From positions 1 through 10,544 of the forward strand of contig JAKBQO010000043.1 of the NCBI GenBank assembly GCA_021835185.1: a stretch of DNA of 10,544 nt. Direction: 5' to 3'. Origin of the DNA: Thermoplasmata archaeon (GTDB lineage Archaea; Thermoplasmatota; Thermoplasmata; Thermoplasmatales; Thermoplasmataceae). Below, piece by piece: positions 1-6,269 of this stretch. The notes beneath the pieces are model-generated. The model searched no databases. It had not been told where the DNA came from and worked only from the letters and a program-made list of their open reading frames with translations. The position numbers and the translations under genes are program-made. Within the stretch, counting starts at the first letter, position 1, and every line of letters starts with the position of its first letter.

Positions 1-566
1 GAAATAATAACGTAACTGGAGAACTTTTAAACGTTTATGTTAATGGAAAATTAGAACATAGATCATTACTAATCAACAGTACAGAATTAAATAATAATTT
101 TACAGTGGTACCGTTATATTCCAAATCAGGAAACTATAATGTAACTGTATTAAATACCAATACTACTAATAATACTAAGAATGCAACAGGCAATAATCCC
201 AATGTATATGTAGATCTTCAGGCAATATATTCATTAGGTAGTGGAGGGGCAGCACTTGCATTTAACCAGGAAATGACAGATACATTAATGGCTGTAATAG
301 CAATTGAGGGTGCAATAGAAACTATTATTGCTGCATTGATATTTCCAATAGCCGCAGTTATAGTGGCAGCACTCGTGAGTATAGGTGAAACTGTAATTGC
401 CCTATTCGATGAATACGGTGGAAATAATGGTATATTTTTCTATTACACGCATTCTTGGTGGCAGAGTAATTATGTATGGATAAATTCACCATCTAATCAG
501 GTTCCAAATAACTTTAAAAATTACGGATCATGTCCTGTAACTTTATACAATGGTGATTTACAATGA
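1..566 (+). CDS. Surface/secreted glycoprotein, C-terminal part (5' end outside window)
   Basis: The frame is open from base 3 to the TGA at 564-566, giving 187 visible residues with no stop. A GTG at 105 could serve as a start, but coding-like sequence continues upstream of it, so I read this as the 3' end of a longer gene. Three zones are visible. The first ~62 residues are Asn/Thr-rich with seven N-x-S/T sequons (NVT, NST, NFT, NVT, NTT, NNT, NAT), as in archaeal S-layer or secreted proteins. A ~41-residue hydrophobic Ala/Ile/Val stretch (bases 285-407) carries three Glu (IEGAIE, GETV). A C-terminal aromatic zone follows (FFYY, HSWWQ, YVWIN), ending NYGSCPVTLYNGDLQ. The family was not recognised. 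The hydrophobic stretch is too long and too acidic for a plain C-terminal anchor, and ~50 polar residues follow it; it could be a helical hairpin or a pore-like segment. The stop overlaps the next start by 4 bases (ATGA), implying translational coupling. Confidence 0.72.
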   Translation, partial: NNNVTGELLNVYVNGKLEHRSLLINSTELNNNFTVVPLYSKSGNYNVTVLNTNTTNNTKNATGNNPNVYVDLQAIYSLGSGGAALAFNQEMTDTLMAVIAIEGAIETIIAALIFPIAAVIVAALVSIGETVIALFDEYGGNNGIFFYYTHSWWQSNYVWINSPSNQVPNNFKNYGSCPVTLYNGDLQ

Positions 567-790
567 AAAATAGGATGCAAATGAAATATAAATATGTAAT
601 AATTATTGTTATTTTAATCTTGCCTGTGATAAGTGCATTTCCCATCACATTCTTTACACCGTATAATTTGATGTTCAATCCATTATTTATTTATGTTTTA
701 ATGTTTATTCAATTGAGTATCCTTGCTGTAAGTATATATTTCGCGCATGTTACATCAAAACTAAATAAAAAGGGAGGGGTCACAAAATGA
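563..790 (+). CDS. Small two-helix membrane protein, module copy 1
   Basis: A 75-residue protein beginning MKNRMQMKYK. It has two hydrophobic segments (about residues 11-32 and 40-63) joined by a short TPYNLM loop, and a Lys-rich tail (SKLNKKGGVTK). Both ends are positively charged, so by the positive-inside rule both should face the cytoplasm. The ATG overlaps the glycoprotein stop (ATGA, 563-566). It is preceded by GGTGAT six bases upstream of the ATG-proximal TTACA spacer, which matches the 16S anti-Shine-Dalgarno region well and decides the start. The family was not recognised. Small size, two helices, coupling to a secreted protein and tandem duplication would all suit an immunity or partner protein for the glycoprotein; that role is inference. 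Confidence 0.7.
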   Translation: MKNRMQMKYKYVIIIVILILPVISAFPITFFTPYNLMFNPLFIYVLMFIQLSILAVSIYFAHVTSKLNKKGGVTK

Positions 791-841
791 CCTTAAAAAT
801 TACGGATCATCCAATGTAATTTTATATAGTGGTGATTTACA

Positions 842-1063
842 ATGAAGAATAAGATGCCGCTGAAATATGTAATAATTTCTGAAATTTTAATATCGCCTGT
901 GATAATTATACCGTTGGTCTCACTCCTTACACCCTATAATTTGATGAAAAATTCATTAATAGTGTATGGCATGGCATTCTCTGCTTTCGCAGTTGCGGGT
1001 GTAAATATATATGGAATATATGTTGTATCGAAACTAAATAAAAAAAGAGGGATCACAAAATGA
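842..1063 (+). CDS. Small two-helix membrane protein, module copy 2
   Basis: A 73-residue paralogue of the gene at 563-790, with roughly half the positions identical by eye. The start (MKN.M), the TPYNLM loop and the tail SKLNKK.G.TK are conserved, while the hydrophobic segments have drifted and two residues are lost near the N-terminus. It keeps the same GGTGAT ribosome-binding site five bases before ATG. The 50 bases before it still encode, in the frame of the glycoprotein, a degenerate copy of that protein's C-terminus (NYGSSNVILYSGDLQ then TGA overlapping this ATG). It is therefore a duplicated module rather than an independent gene. No separate promoter of normal geometry is obvious, and it probably depends on read-through from upstream. 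Confidence 0.68.
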   Translation: MKNKMPLKYVIISEILISPVIIIPLVSLLTPYNLMKNSLIVYGMAFSAFAVAGVNIYGIYVVSKLNKKRGITK

Positions 1064-1114
1064 TCCTAAAAATTACGGATCATCCAATGTAATTTTATAT
1101 AGTGGTGATTTACA

Positions 1115-1210
1115 ATGAAAAATAAGATGCCGTGGAAATATAGAATAATTATGGTTATTTTAATATCGCCCATGATAGTTATACCGTTGATATCACTTCT
1201 TACACCTTAA
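1115..1210 (+). pseudogene. Truncated module copy 3 of the small membrane protein
   Basis: The ATG at 1115 follows the same GGTGAT site. The reading MKNKMPWKYRIIMVILISP continues through the first helix to LLTP and then stops at TAA 1208-1210. In copies 1 and 2 this point reads TPYNLM and continues for ~40 residues. Here the sequence jumps from ACACC straight into the TTAAAAATTACGG that opens the next repeat. The loop, the second helix and the Lys-rich tail are therefore deleted, along with the intermodule spacer. The spacing from this ATG to the next is 141 bases, against 279 and 273 for the earlier pairs. A one-helix, 31-residue product could still be made, so loss of function is likely but not proven. 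Confidence 0.62.
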
Positions 1211-1255
1211 AAATTACGGATCATATCCTGTAATTTTATACAATGGTGATTTACA

Positions 1256-1497
1256 ATGAAAAATAAGATACCAATGAACTTAAAAAAATAGTATTCATAT
1301 TTAGTATTGCAATTATATTATTAGTGGTTTATGAGTTGATTTTTCCGATAGTACTTAATTTCCTTTTATTAAATGTTGTTTCTTCCATTCAATACAACCA
1401 ATTATTTACTGACTTTATATTATATCCATTATTTGCCCTAATTCTATCTCTGGGTATCAGAATTGCATTAGTGTATAAATATAAGGCCCAGATATAG
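1256..1497 (+). pseudogene. Frameshifted module copy 4, small membrane protein
   Basis: From the ATG at 1256, behind the same GGTGAT site, the frame reads MKNKIPMNLKK and stops at TAG 1289-1291, just after a run of seven A (1282-1288). With one extra A the frame would continue as IVFIFSIAIILLVVYELIF and on to TAG 1495-1497, giving about 80 residues with two hydrophobic segments. That is the same architecture and size as copies 1 and 2. The N-terminus belongs to the repeat family, but the body is divergent in sequence, as if the module carried a different small membrane protein. A one-base loss in a homopolymer may be a real mutation, a sequencing error, or a slippage site. I call it a pseudogene provisionally. 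Confidence 0.55.
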
Positions 1498-1857
1498 TTA
1501 TATTTGTGAATTTCTGCAGCAATCATATAAATAATGACAAAATTGCTGAATAAAAAAGGCATGGAAGAGATTCATAAAGTATAGAGTTTTATCGGACAAT
1601 ATTGCCGCCAATTAAGAGATATAATTATTCATAAACTAAAGAAAAGGCACAGTCAATGAATTACCTGTAAATACTCCAGAATTCAGGCACATTATCTGGG
1701 AAATCACATTTTATATAGGCTTGTGTATTATTGCTTTATCATCTGACCATTTATACAAGTCACATTCTGAGAAATAGAATTTTCTGAATCCCCCATTTCT
1801 ATCTGGAAAGGCTTACCAAAGTTCCTAACAGGAAATTTCCTTAACACTGATCACACT
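1498..1857. other. Convergent intergenic stretch, no gene supported
   Basis: About 360 bases between the plus-strand module array and the minus-strand ABC operon. No convincing gene is visible. Bases 1534-1584 encode MTKLLNKKGMEEIHKV, whose LLNKKG recalls the SKLNKKG tail of the small membrane proteins and may be a relic of a further module. A TATA-like TTTTATATAG (about 1709-1718) has nothing plausible downstream. A minus-strand frame with a 22-residue ATG reading at 1728-1796 is too short to support. Decayed coding DNA is a reasonable reading. Confidence 0.5.
1822..1841. other. Overlapping inverted repeats near the 3' end of the ABC operon
   Basis: TTCCTAACAGGAA (1822-1834) can form a 5-bp stem with a 3-base loop. 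It overlaps the perfect 12-bp palindrome AGGAAATTTCCT (1830-1841). They lie 17-36 bases beyond the ATPase stop, so they may help 3'-end formation. There is no strong T-tract beside them, so a terminator call would be weak. Confidence 0.3.
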
Positions 1858-2778
1858 TTAAGGTAATTTTTTTTCACCCAGTATGGATAGATACGCCGAT
1901 TCCAGATCTGATCCATAGGATGTGTATGAAATAATTGGTGCAAGCTTAACCGCATCTTCCAGTATTTTTGCCCGGTCTACTTCAGTCCCTGAGAATTTTA
2001 TCACTGCTGTTCTGCCCTCTGCCCTGACTAAACCATTTCCAATAGACTGGAGATTTTTTATTATATTGTCATCTACCGGCCTGAGGAATTCTATGGAAAC
2101 CGCATTTGTATTGAATTCCTGGGATACCTCCCCTATTTTTCCCTGTTTAAGTATTTTACCATGGTTAATGAAAACAACATCATCACATGTTTCTGCAACC
2201 TCAGAAAGTATGTGTGAGGAAAGGAATACCAGTTTAGTTTTTTTCAATTCCAGTATAAAATCCCTGAATATTTTTCTCTCAAATGGATCAAGCCCGCTGG
2301 TGGGTTCATCCAATATAATTATGTCTGGGTCAGAAATTAATACAGATGCAAATACAGCCCTCTGCCTTTGCCCCTTGGACAGTTGCCCCATTTTTGATGT
2401 CAATGGGGGTAGTTTGAGTCCATCATAGAATTCATCTATTTTTGAATGGATAGTTTTTCTGTCAACACCTCTCAATTCACCCACGAATTCCAGTGATTCT
2501 TTCACGGTAAGGAAAGGGTAAGGAACCGGAGTTTCTATCATGGAACCTACATTTTGCAGTGCCTTTTTAGGGTGCCTGTTTACATCTATCCCGTTTAATT
2601 CGGCAGTTCCTTCTGAAGGGCGCAATAAATTTGTCATTACTTTCAGAGTTGTGGTTTTCCCTGCACCGTTAGGGCCAAGATATCCTATTGCCCCATGACC
2701 ATTATAGTTGAATGAAACATCGTCCAGTGCCATGAATTTACTATATTTTTTGGTGACTTTATTAAATGTTATTTCCAT
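1858..2778 (-). CDS. ABC transporter ATP-binding protein, BcrA/LanF-like
   Basis: A 306-residue ATPase starting MEITFNKVTKKY, energising export together with the permease encoded just upstream. Motifs in order: Walker A GPNGAGKTT (about 35-43), signature LSKGQ (about 133-137), Walker B IIILDEP with D157/E158, D-loop SGLDP, and H-loop SSH at about 189. The Q-loop position reads SMIETPVPYPFLTVKESL, with Glu instead of Gln, as in the BcrA and lantibiotic-immunity (LanF) branch. The last ~90 residues form the variable C-terminal domain usual in this branch. The frame is open further upstream (to 2832), but that stretch lies inside the permease gene. The ATG at 2778 is two bases after the permease stop and has GAGGGAT as ribosome-binding site, so I use it. 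The substrate is unknown; peptide, antibiotic or lipid export are all possible. Confidence 0.9.
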   Translation of the reverse strand: MEITFNKVTKKYSKFMALDDVSFNYNGHGAIGYLGPNGAGKTTTLKVMTNLLRPSEGTAELNGIDVNRHPKKALQNVGSMIETPVPYPFLTVKESLEFVGELRGVDRKTIHSKIDEFYDGLKLPPLTSKMGQLSKGQRQRAVFASVLISDPDIIILDEPTSGLDPFERKIFRDFILELKKTKLVFLSSHILSEVAETCDDVVFINHGKILKQGKIGEVSQEFNTNAVSIEFLRPVDDNIIKNLQSIGNGLVRAEGRTAVIKFSGTEVDRAKILEDAVKLAPIISYTSYGSDLESAYLSILGEKKLP

Positions 2779-2780
2779 GT

Positions 2781-3617
2781 TTATCCCTCTATCTGCCTCC
2801 TTGCGTACAGTATTATGGCAATTACTCCGCATATTACTATATATGCAGTAATAACACCTAAACCCTGCATTATAGTGGGGCTAAATGTATAAAAAGTACT
2901 TGCAACTTTATGTGGAAAACCTGATGATGATACAACCTTAACTGCTGGATAGGGATTATCAAAAATAAGGTACATAATCTCCCCGGCAAAATCAAGAGAA
3001 AATACGGGATCTAAACCTCCTATACTGCCAACAAATGTGTCTATTATGGGAAATCCCAGGAATAGCAACAGGACCGAAACAATTATTCCACTTGATTGCC
3101 CCTTGAATATTCCAGAAAATAGCGCTGAAAATGAAATTGCCGCCGCAAGGAACAATACCAGTATTCCAAGGCCTTCAAATACAACAGGCGTTACCTTGCC
3201 GTAAAGGTAGAAGGAGCTTCCTGCACCAACAATGAAGTATACCAGGACTATAATGAATGAGGAAATGAGCGCAGCCGTGTACCTCCCCAGAAATAATACT
3301 GATCTCCTGACAGGCTGGACAAGTGTATAATATGCAGCACTTGTTCCTGTATCTGTAGAAATAATATCTCCACCAAAGAATGCTCCAATGATTACAACAA
3401 GATCAACAGAAAAATTGGAAAGATAGTTGTAAAAATAGAAAAGGGGTGTACCTGCTTTCAACATTTTATACTCATCATGGAGCAAAAGTGCGGTAATGCC
3501 TATTGAAATAATGGTGGTAAAAAGAAGCAACCCAATAAATCTTTTTGTACGCAAATAGGATTTAAACTGGTATTTCAAGGATATCATATACTGATTAATG
3601 CCACTGTCATTTTCCAT
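2781..3617 (-). CDS. ABC-2 type transporter permease
   Basis: A 278-residue integral membrane protein with about six hydrophobic segments (roughly residues 27-47, 70-90, 108-131, 145-170, 175-195 and 250-272). After the second helix comes the typical ABC-2 coupling region GDIISTDTGTSAAYYTLVQP followed by VRRSVLFLGRY. This corresponds to the 'ISxExxxGTxxxLLxxPVSR' region of ABC-2 permeases. The protein should form the membrane part of an exporter with the ATPase encoded two bases downstream, giving a simple permease-ATPase operon. A TATA box centred ~24 bases before the ATG suggests a leaderless mRNA starting at or near this codon. An internal ATG at residue 11 is an alternative start. Substrate unknown. 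Confidence 0.85.
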   Translation of the reverse strand: MENDSGINQYMISLKYQFKSYLRTKRFIGLLLFTTIISIGITALLLHDEYKMLKAGTPLFYFYNYLSNFSVDLVVIIGAFFGGDIISTDTGTSAAYYTLVQPVRRSVLFLGRYTAALISSFIIVLVYFIVGAGSSFYLYGKVTPVVFEGLGILVLFLAAAISFSALFSGIFKGQSSGIIVSVLLLFLGFPIIDTFVGSIGGLDPVFSLDFAGEIMYLIFDNPYPAVKVVSSSGFPHKVASTFYTFSPTIMQGLGVITAYIVICGVIAIILYARRQIEG

Positions 3618-3636
3618 GTTATCTAATTGCAGGGGG

Positions 3637-3644
3637 ATATATAA
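3637..3644 (-). promoter_or_regulatory. TATA box of the ABC exporter operon
   Basis: On the minus strand TTATATAT, preceded by the purine-containing GATAATAG (a BRE-like position), is centred ~24 bases before the permease ATG at 3617. This spacing places transcription start at the ATG itself, giving a leaderless mRNA. No ribosome-binding site is seen before that ATG, which fits. Confidence 0.6.
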
Positions 3645-3648
3645 CTAT

Positions 3649-3668
3649 TATCTAAAAAAAAATAGATA
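3649..3668 (-). terminator. T-tract terminator after the pirin gene
   Basis: Nineteen bases after the pirin stop the minus strand carries TATCTA, then T8, then TAGATA. This is a 6-bp inverted repeat whose loop is the T-run. Archaeal termination occurs at oligo-T runs, and this run separates pirin from the following ABC promoter. Confidence 0.5.
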
Positions 3669-3686
3669 TATTATTTGAATAAAAAT

Positions 3687-4598
3687 TTATTCCATCAGCG
3701 GATTCTTTTCCCGGACAAAATTGTTATTGTTAAGGTCAGCTATGGCTTCACGTATCTGCTGATCTGTATTCATCACTATTGGACCGTACCATTTTACTGG
3801 TTCCTTAAGGGGTTTGCCTGACAGAAGTATGAAGCGGTATTTTGAATTGCCTGTGTGCACATTTATGTAACTCCCATTTTTTGACATTATAGCTACAGTA
3901 TCAGGCTCCAGTTTCTGTTCCCTGCATATTCCCTCGCCGGTGATGGAGAATATCATTGAAGTGTATCCGTCCTTTACCTTGTAAATAAAATCTGACTCTT
4001 CATCCATTGAAATATCCAGATATAATGGATCTATACCATACCTGGAATCATACATACCGGAAATTTTACTGTATTCGCCGGCTATAATTTTGACAGTAAT
4101 CCCATCCATTGAAATTTTTGGGACCTCACTGCCCTTTATGCTCCGGTATGTTGGAGTTGCCATTTTATATTTAGCAGGCAGATTAAGCCACAGCTGGAAT
4201 CCAGAAACAAGTGTTGGCATACCGTATGCTTTCATGAGTTCTTCGGGATTTTTTTCGTCCAGTGGCTTAGGCATCTCCTCATGGAATATGCCACTGCCAG
4301 CTGTCATCCACTGCAGTTCATCAGGATATATTGTTCCCCTATGATCTGTGCTGTCACTGTGTTCCACTTTTCCTGAAAGTAGATACGTTATGGTTTCTAT
4401 TCCCCTGTGCGGGTGCCATGGAAAACCTGCAATATAATCCTCCACCCTGTCTGAACCGAAATGGTCAAGAAGCAAAAAAGGGTCAGTTAACTGAACAGTA
4501 TTTGGGCCACCAAAAATTCGCTTGAGCCGTACACCGGCACCATCCCTTGTTTCTGTTCCTTTTATAATATAATCAATATTTTTCAAGTTGTGTTCCAT
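3687..4598 (-). CDS. Pirin-family bicupin protein
   Basis: A 303-residue pirin, a cytoplasmic double-cupin metalloprotein whose members include quercetin dioxygenases and redox-sensing regulators. The N-terminal cupin holds the family's metal ligands: H62 and H64 in FPWHPHRGIETITYLLSG, and H106 and E108 in GSGIFHEEMP. These match the His-x-His and His-x-Glu pairs of human pirin in spacing. Other family marks are DPFLLLDHFG (39-48), DSTDHRG (82-88) and FQLWLNLP (~134-141). The C-terminal cupin (~175-290) ends with SGKPLKEPVKWYGPIVMNT, a conserved pirin stretch. Length is normal for the family. The gene appears monocistronic, with its own weak promoter and a T-run terminator. Whether it acts as a dioxygenase or a regulator cannot be told from sequence. 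The full ligand set argues for a metal-binding, active fold. Confidence 0.92.
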   Translation of the reverse strand: MEHNLKNIDYIIKGTETRDGAGVRLKRIFGGPNTVQLTDPFLLLDHFGSDRVEDYIAGFPWHPHRGIETITYLLSGKVEHSDSTDHRGTIYPDELQWMTAGSGIFHEEMPKPLDEKNPEELMKAYGMPTLVSGFQLWLNLPAKYKMATPTYRSIKGSEVPKISMDGITVKIIAGEYSKISGMYDSRYGIDPLYLDISMDEESDFIYKVKDGYTSMIFSITGEGICREQKLEPDTVAIMSKNGSYINVHTGNSKYRFILLSGKPLKEPVKWYGPIVMNTDQQIREAIADLNNNNFVREKNPLME

Positions 4599-4628
4599 TT
4601 ATGTCACAATATAAACAAATACATACTT

Positions 4629-4636
4629 ATTTAAAT
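4629..4636 (-). promoter_or_regulatory. Probable TATA box of the pirin gene
   Basis: Minus strand TTTAAATA is centred ~34 bases before the pirin ATG, implying a leader of about 8 bases. A second AT-rich element (TTTATATT) is only ~14 bases from the ATG and so is badly placed for a start at or before the codon. Confidence 0.4.
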
Positions 4637-4680
4637 CGTTTAGCTATATTATTTTATATTTTAAATGAAATCTAAAAAAA

Positions 4681-4780
4681 TTATAAAAAATTATAAAAAA
4701 TTATAAAAAATTATAAAAAATTATAAAAAATTATAAAAAATTATAAAAAATTATAAAAAATTATAAAAAATTATAAAAAA
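4681..4780 (-). repeat. Ten perfect tandem copies of a 10-bp A-tract repeat (probable serial terminator of amt)
   Basis: Exactly ten uninterrupted copies of TTATAAAAAA on the plus strand, with a further A7 at 4674-4680 as a partial edge. The array starts 12 bases after the amt stop, so on the transcribed strand amt is followed by ten consecutive T6 tracts. Oligo-T tracts are the archaeal intrinsic termination signal, so a very strong terminator is the simplest role. An A6 tract every 10 bp is also nearly in phase with the helix, which predicts strong intrinsic curvature. Each minus-strand unit (TTTTTTATAA) also resembles a TATA box, 85-180 bases before the pirin ATG. There is no sequence drift between units, indicating recent expansion or homogenisation, or an assembly effect. 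Confidence 0.9.
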
Positions 4781-4792
4781 TTCTTCATTAAA

Positions 4793-6181
4793 TTATTTAT
4801 TATCACTCTTCTTCTCAGATTTTTTGGCTTTTTCCTCTCTTGTAAACCTTTCTATCTCGGCACTGGAAGGTGGATACGACATTTCAAATCCCGTTTCACC
4901 ATGAATTGCCATATCCCCTATCCTTAATTTCTCTGTTGTCTCCTTTAATGGCACAAAAACTCCAATGAGTTTCAAAATACCGTAAGTAAGTGCGAAAACA
5001 TAGACGATCACAATAACGGCCGCAAAAGCCTGGATTCCAAGTTGACGTATATTTCCATATATTGCACCCGTGAGACCCGGATCTATGTACTGAGTTACTA
5101 CCGGGTCTGCAAGAACTCCTGTAAGCAATCCCCCAAGCACTCCGGCAACCGCATGGGACGAAAATACGCCCAAGGTGTCATCAATTTTAAATTTAGGTTC
5201 TATTTTATACAGGAATATCCATGGGACTATGCCTGTTGCAATTCCAATAATTATTGCACCGTAGATGTTTACATATCCGGCTGCCGGGGTGATGCCTACC
5301 AGGCCGGATATGGCCCCTACAGATGCGCCAATTAATGAGGGTTTTTTAAAGAATTTCATATCCATGAACATCCAGGTTATCATGCTTACCGCAGTGGCCA
5401 CATTTGTGTTTAATACGGCTATTCCCGCATCTATTGTGGCTCCGTATGGGTCACCGCCATTAAAGCCATCCCATCCAAGCCATATTAATCCAAGTCCAAG
5501 CATGACAAGGGCAAGATTATTGGCTTTCATATGCATTTCCTCCTTAATTCTTGGACCTATAACAAGAGCAGCTGCCAGGGCACCTATACCGGCATCCACA
5601 TGAATAACATACCCGCCTGAAAAATCCACAGCACCAAGCTGGTTAAGCCATCCACCAGCGAAAAGCCAGTATGCAACCGGACTGTAAACTAAAAGCGACC
5701 AGACAGGCACAAAAATCATCCAGGCCTTAAAGTTCATTCTTTCCAGAATACCTCCCATTAATAGCACTGGAGTAATGGCCGCAAAAACGAACTGAAAGAA
5801 CATTATTGTGGAATTCGGTATACTCAGTGCCTGATGCTGAGGGCCGACAATGGCCTGCCCCGATATGAATGTACCGGACATTGCCGGAGCCGGTATTCCC
5901 AGAATATAATACCCATGTATTTCCAGAATGCTTGATGTTCCAAATCCAAAATTGTATCCAGCAAGTACCCAGATAACAAGAACAGCAGCAAATGCATATA
6001 GGGCCATCATCATGGCGTTAACCATGTACTTTCTCTTGGTCAATCCAGCATAGTACAGAGCTAATCCAGGAATGCTCATCAGCCCAACGAGGGTCGAGGC
6101 TGTCAACATCCATCCATTATTTCCTGTGTTTAGCCATGATGTACTATCTGGTATCATAGAAAAAAAACTTTCTATAAACAT
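4793..6181 (-). CDS. amt: Ammonium transporter (Amt/MEP/Rh family)
   Basis: A 462-residue membrane protein with the usual ~11 hydrophobic helices. It conducts ammonium/ammonia across the cytoplasmic membrane. Key residues are present: the twin pore histidines H194 ([15 protein letters not shown]) and H343 ([16 protein letters not shown]), and the D186 of the family signature DFSGG. The region [11 protein letters not shown] (128-138) and WDGFNGG (237-243) supply the aromatic gate and binding site. The cytosolic tail keeps the [13 protein letters not shown] segment that in other Amt proteins contacts PII proteins, then ends in a Lys/Glu-rich extension (from ~445). The first ATG is chosen because a TATA box lies 25-26 bases ahead, predicting a leaderless mRNA; M9 is the alternative. 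No glnK/PII gene adjoins it, which is unusual. It lies just downstream of the glutamate synthase operon. Confidence 0.96.
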   Translation of the reverse strand: MFIESFFSMIPDSTSWLNTGNNGWMLTASTLVGLMSIPGLALYYAGLTKRKYMVNAMMMALYAFAAVLVIWVLAGYNFGFGTSSILEIHGYYILGIPAPAMSGTFISGQAIVGPQHQALSIPNSTIMFFQFVFAAITPVLLMGGILERMNFKAWMIFVPVWSLLVYSPVAYWLFAGGWLNQLGAVDFSGGYVIHVDAGIGALAAALVIGPRIKEEMHMKANNLALVMLGLGLIWLGWDGFNGGDPYGATIDAGIAVLNTNVATAVSMITWMFMDMKFFKKPSLIGASVGAISGLVGITPAAGYVNIYGAIIIGIATGIVPWIFLYKIEPKFKIDDTLGVFSSHAVAGVLGGLLTGVLADPVVTQYIDPGLTGAIYGNIRQLGIQAFAAVIVIVYVFALTYGILKLIGVFVPLKETTEKLRIGDMAIHGETGFEMSYPPSSAEIERFTREEKAKKSEKKSDNK

Positions 6182-6202
6182 ATTTTGTGATTATATTAAG
6201 TG

Positions 6203-6210
6203 TTATATAA
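6203..6210 (-). promoter_or_regulatory. TATA box of amt
   Basis: The palindromic TTATATAA is centred 25-26 bases before the amt ATG at 6181, and the minus-strand context is TTAAATTATATAAC. The spacing puts the transcription start at the start codon. No ribosome-binding site precedes the ATG, consistent with a leaderless transcript. Confidence 0.65.
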
Positions 6211-6269
6211 TTTAAGACAAATTTTTCGACATTTTTAATATAAAACCTTTATTATAAGAACAAATATTC

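Larger units (their letters stand above)
514..1270 (+). repeat. Tandem module repeat: glycoprotein 3' end plus small-gene start, four copies
   Basis: Four copies of a ~60-base block at about 514-577, 793-856, 1067-1129 and 1207-1270. Each starts near TTAAAAATTACGGATCAT and runs through GGTGATTTACAATGAA into the first codons of a small gene. In every copy the glycoprotein-frame reading is retained (NYGS....LY.GDLQ then TGA inside ATGA). Copy 1 is the genuine 3' end of the glycoprotein gene. Copies 2 and 3 are nearly identical to each other (ATCCAATGTAATTTTATATAGTGG), while copy 4 resembles copy 1 more closely (CCTGTAA.TTTATACAATGG). This pattern implies stepwise duplication of the whole module. 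All copies carry the GGTGAT ribosome-binding site. Confidence 0.85.

Noticed and set aside
105..566. GTG at 105 as the true start of the glycoprotein
   Set aside because: The frame is open to the window edge and the upstream residues have the same Asn/Thr-rich, sequon-bearing character.
815..830. TATA-like TTTTATATAG inside module repeats 2 and 3 as a separate promoter for each small gene
   Set aside because: It is only ~19 bases from the ATG, too close for a start at or before the codon, and copies 1 and 4 read TTTATACA instead.
1728..1796. Minus-strand frame MGDSENSISQNVTCINGQ... (22 residues from ATG, open a little further upstream)
   Set aside because: It looks faintly protein-like and could be a transposase or gene relic, but it is too short and has no matching family that I can name.
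1922..2428. 168-codon open frame on the plus strand opposite the ABC ATPase
   Set aside because: It lies wholly inside a gene with all ABC motifs on the other strand, and its product has no recognisable domain or ribosome-binding site.
2779..2832. 18-residue N-terminal extension of the ABC ATPase
   Set aside because: It overlaps the permease gene, whereas the ATG at 2778 has a good GAGGGAT site and begins at the normal ABC start.
4681..4780. CRISPR-like array
   Set aside because: The units are 10 bp with no spacers; it is a simple tandem repeat.
5265..5603. 112-codon plus-strand frame opposite amt
   Set aside because: Antisense shadow of the conserved Amt sequence, with no promoter or recognisable product.
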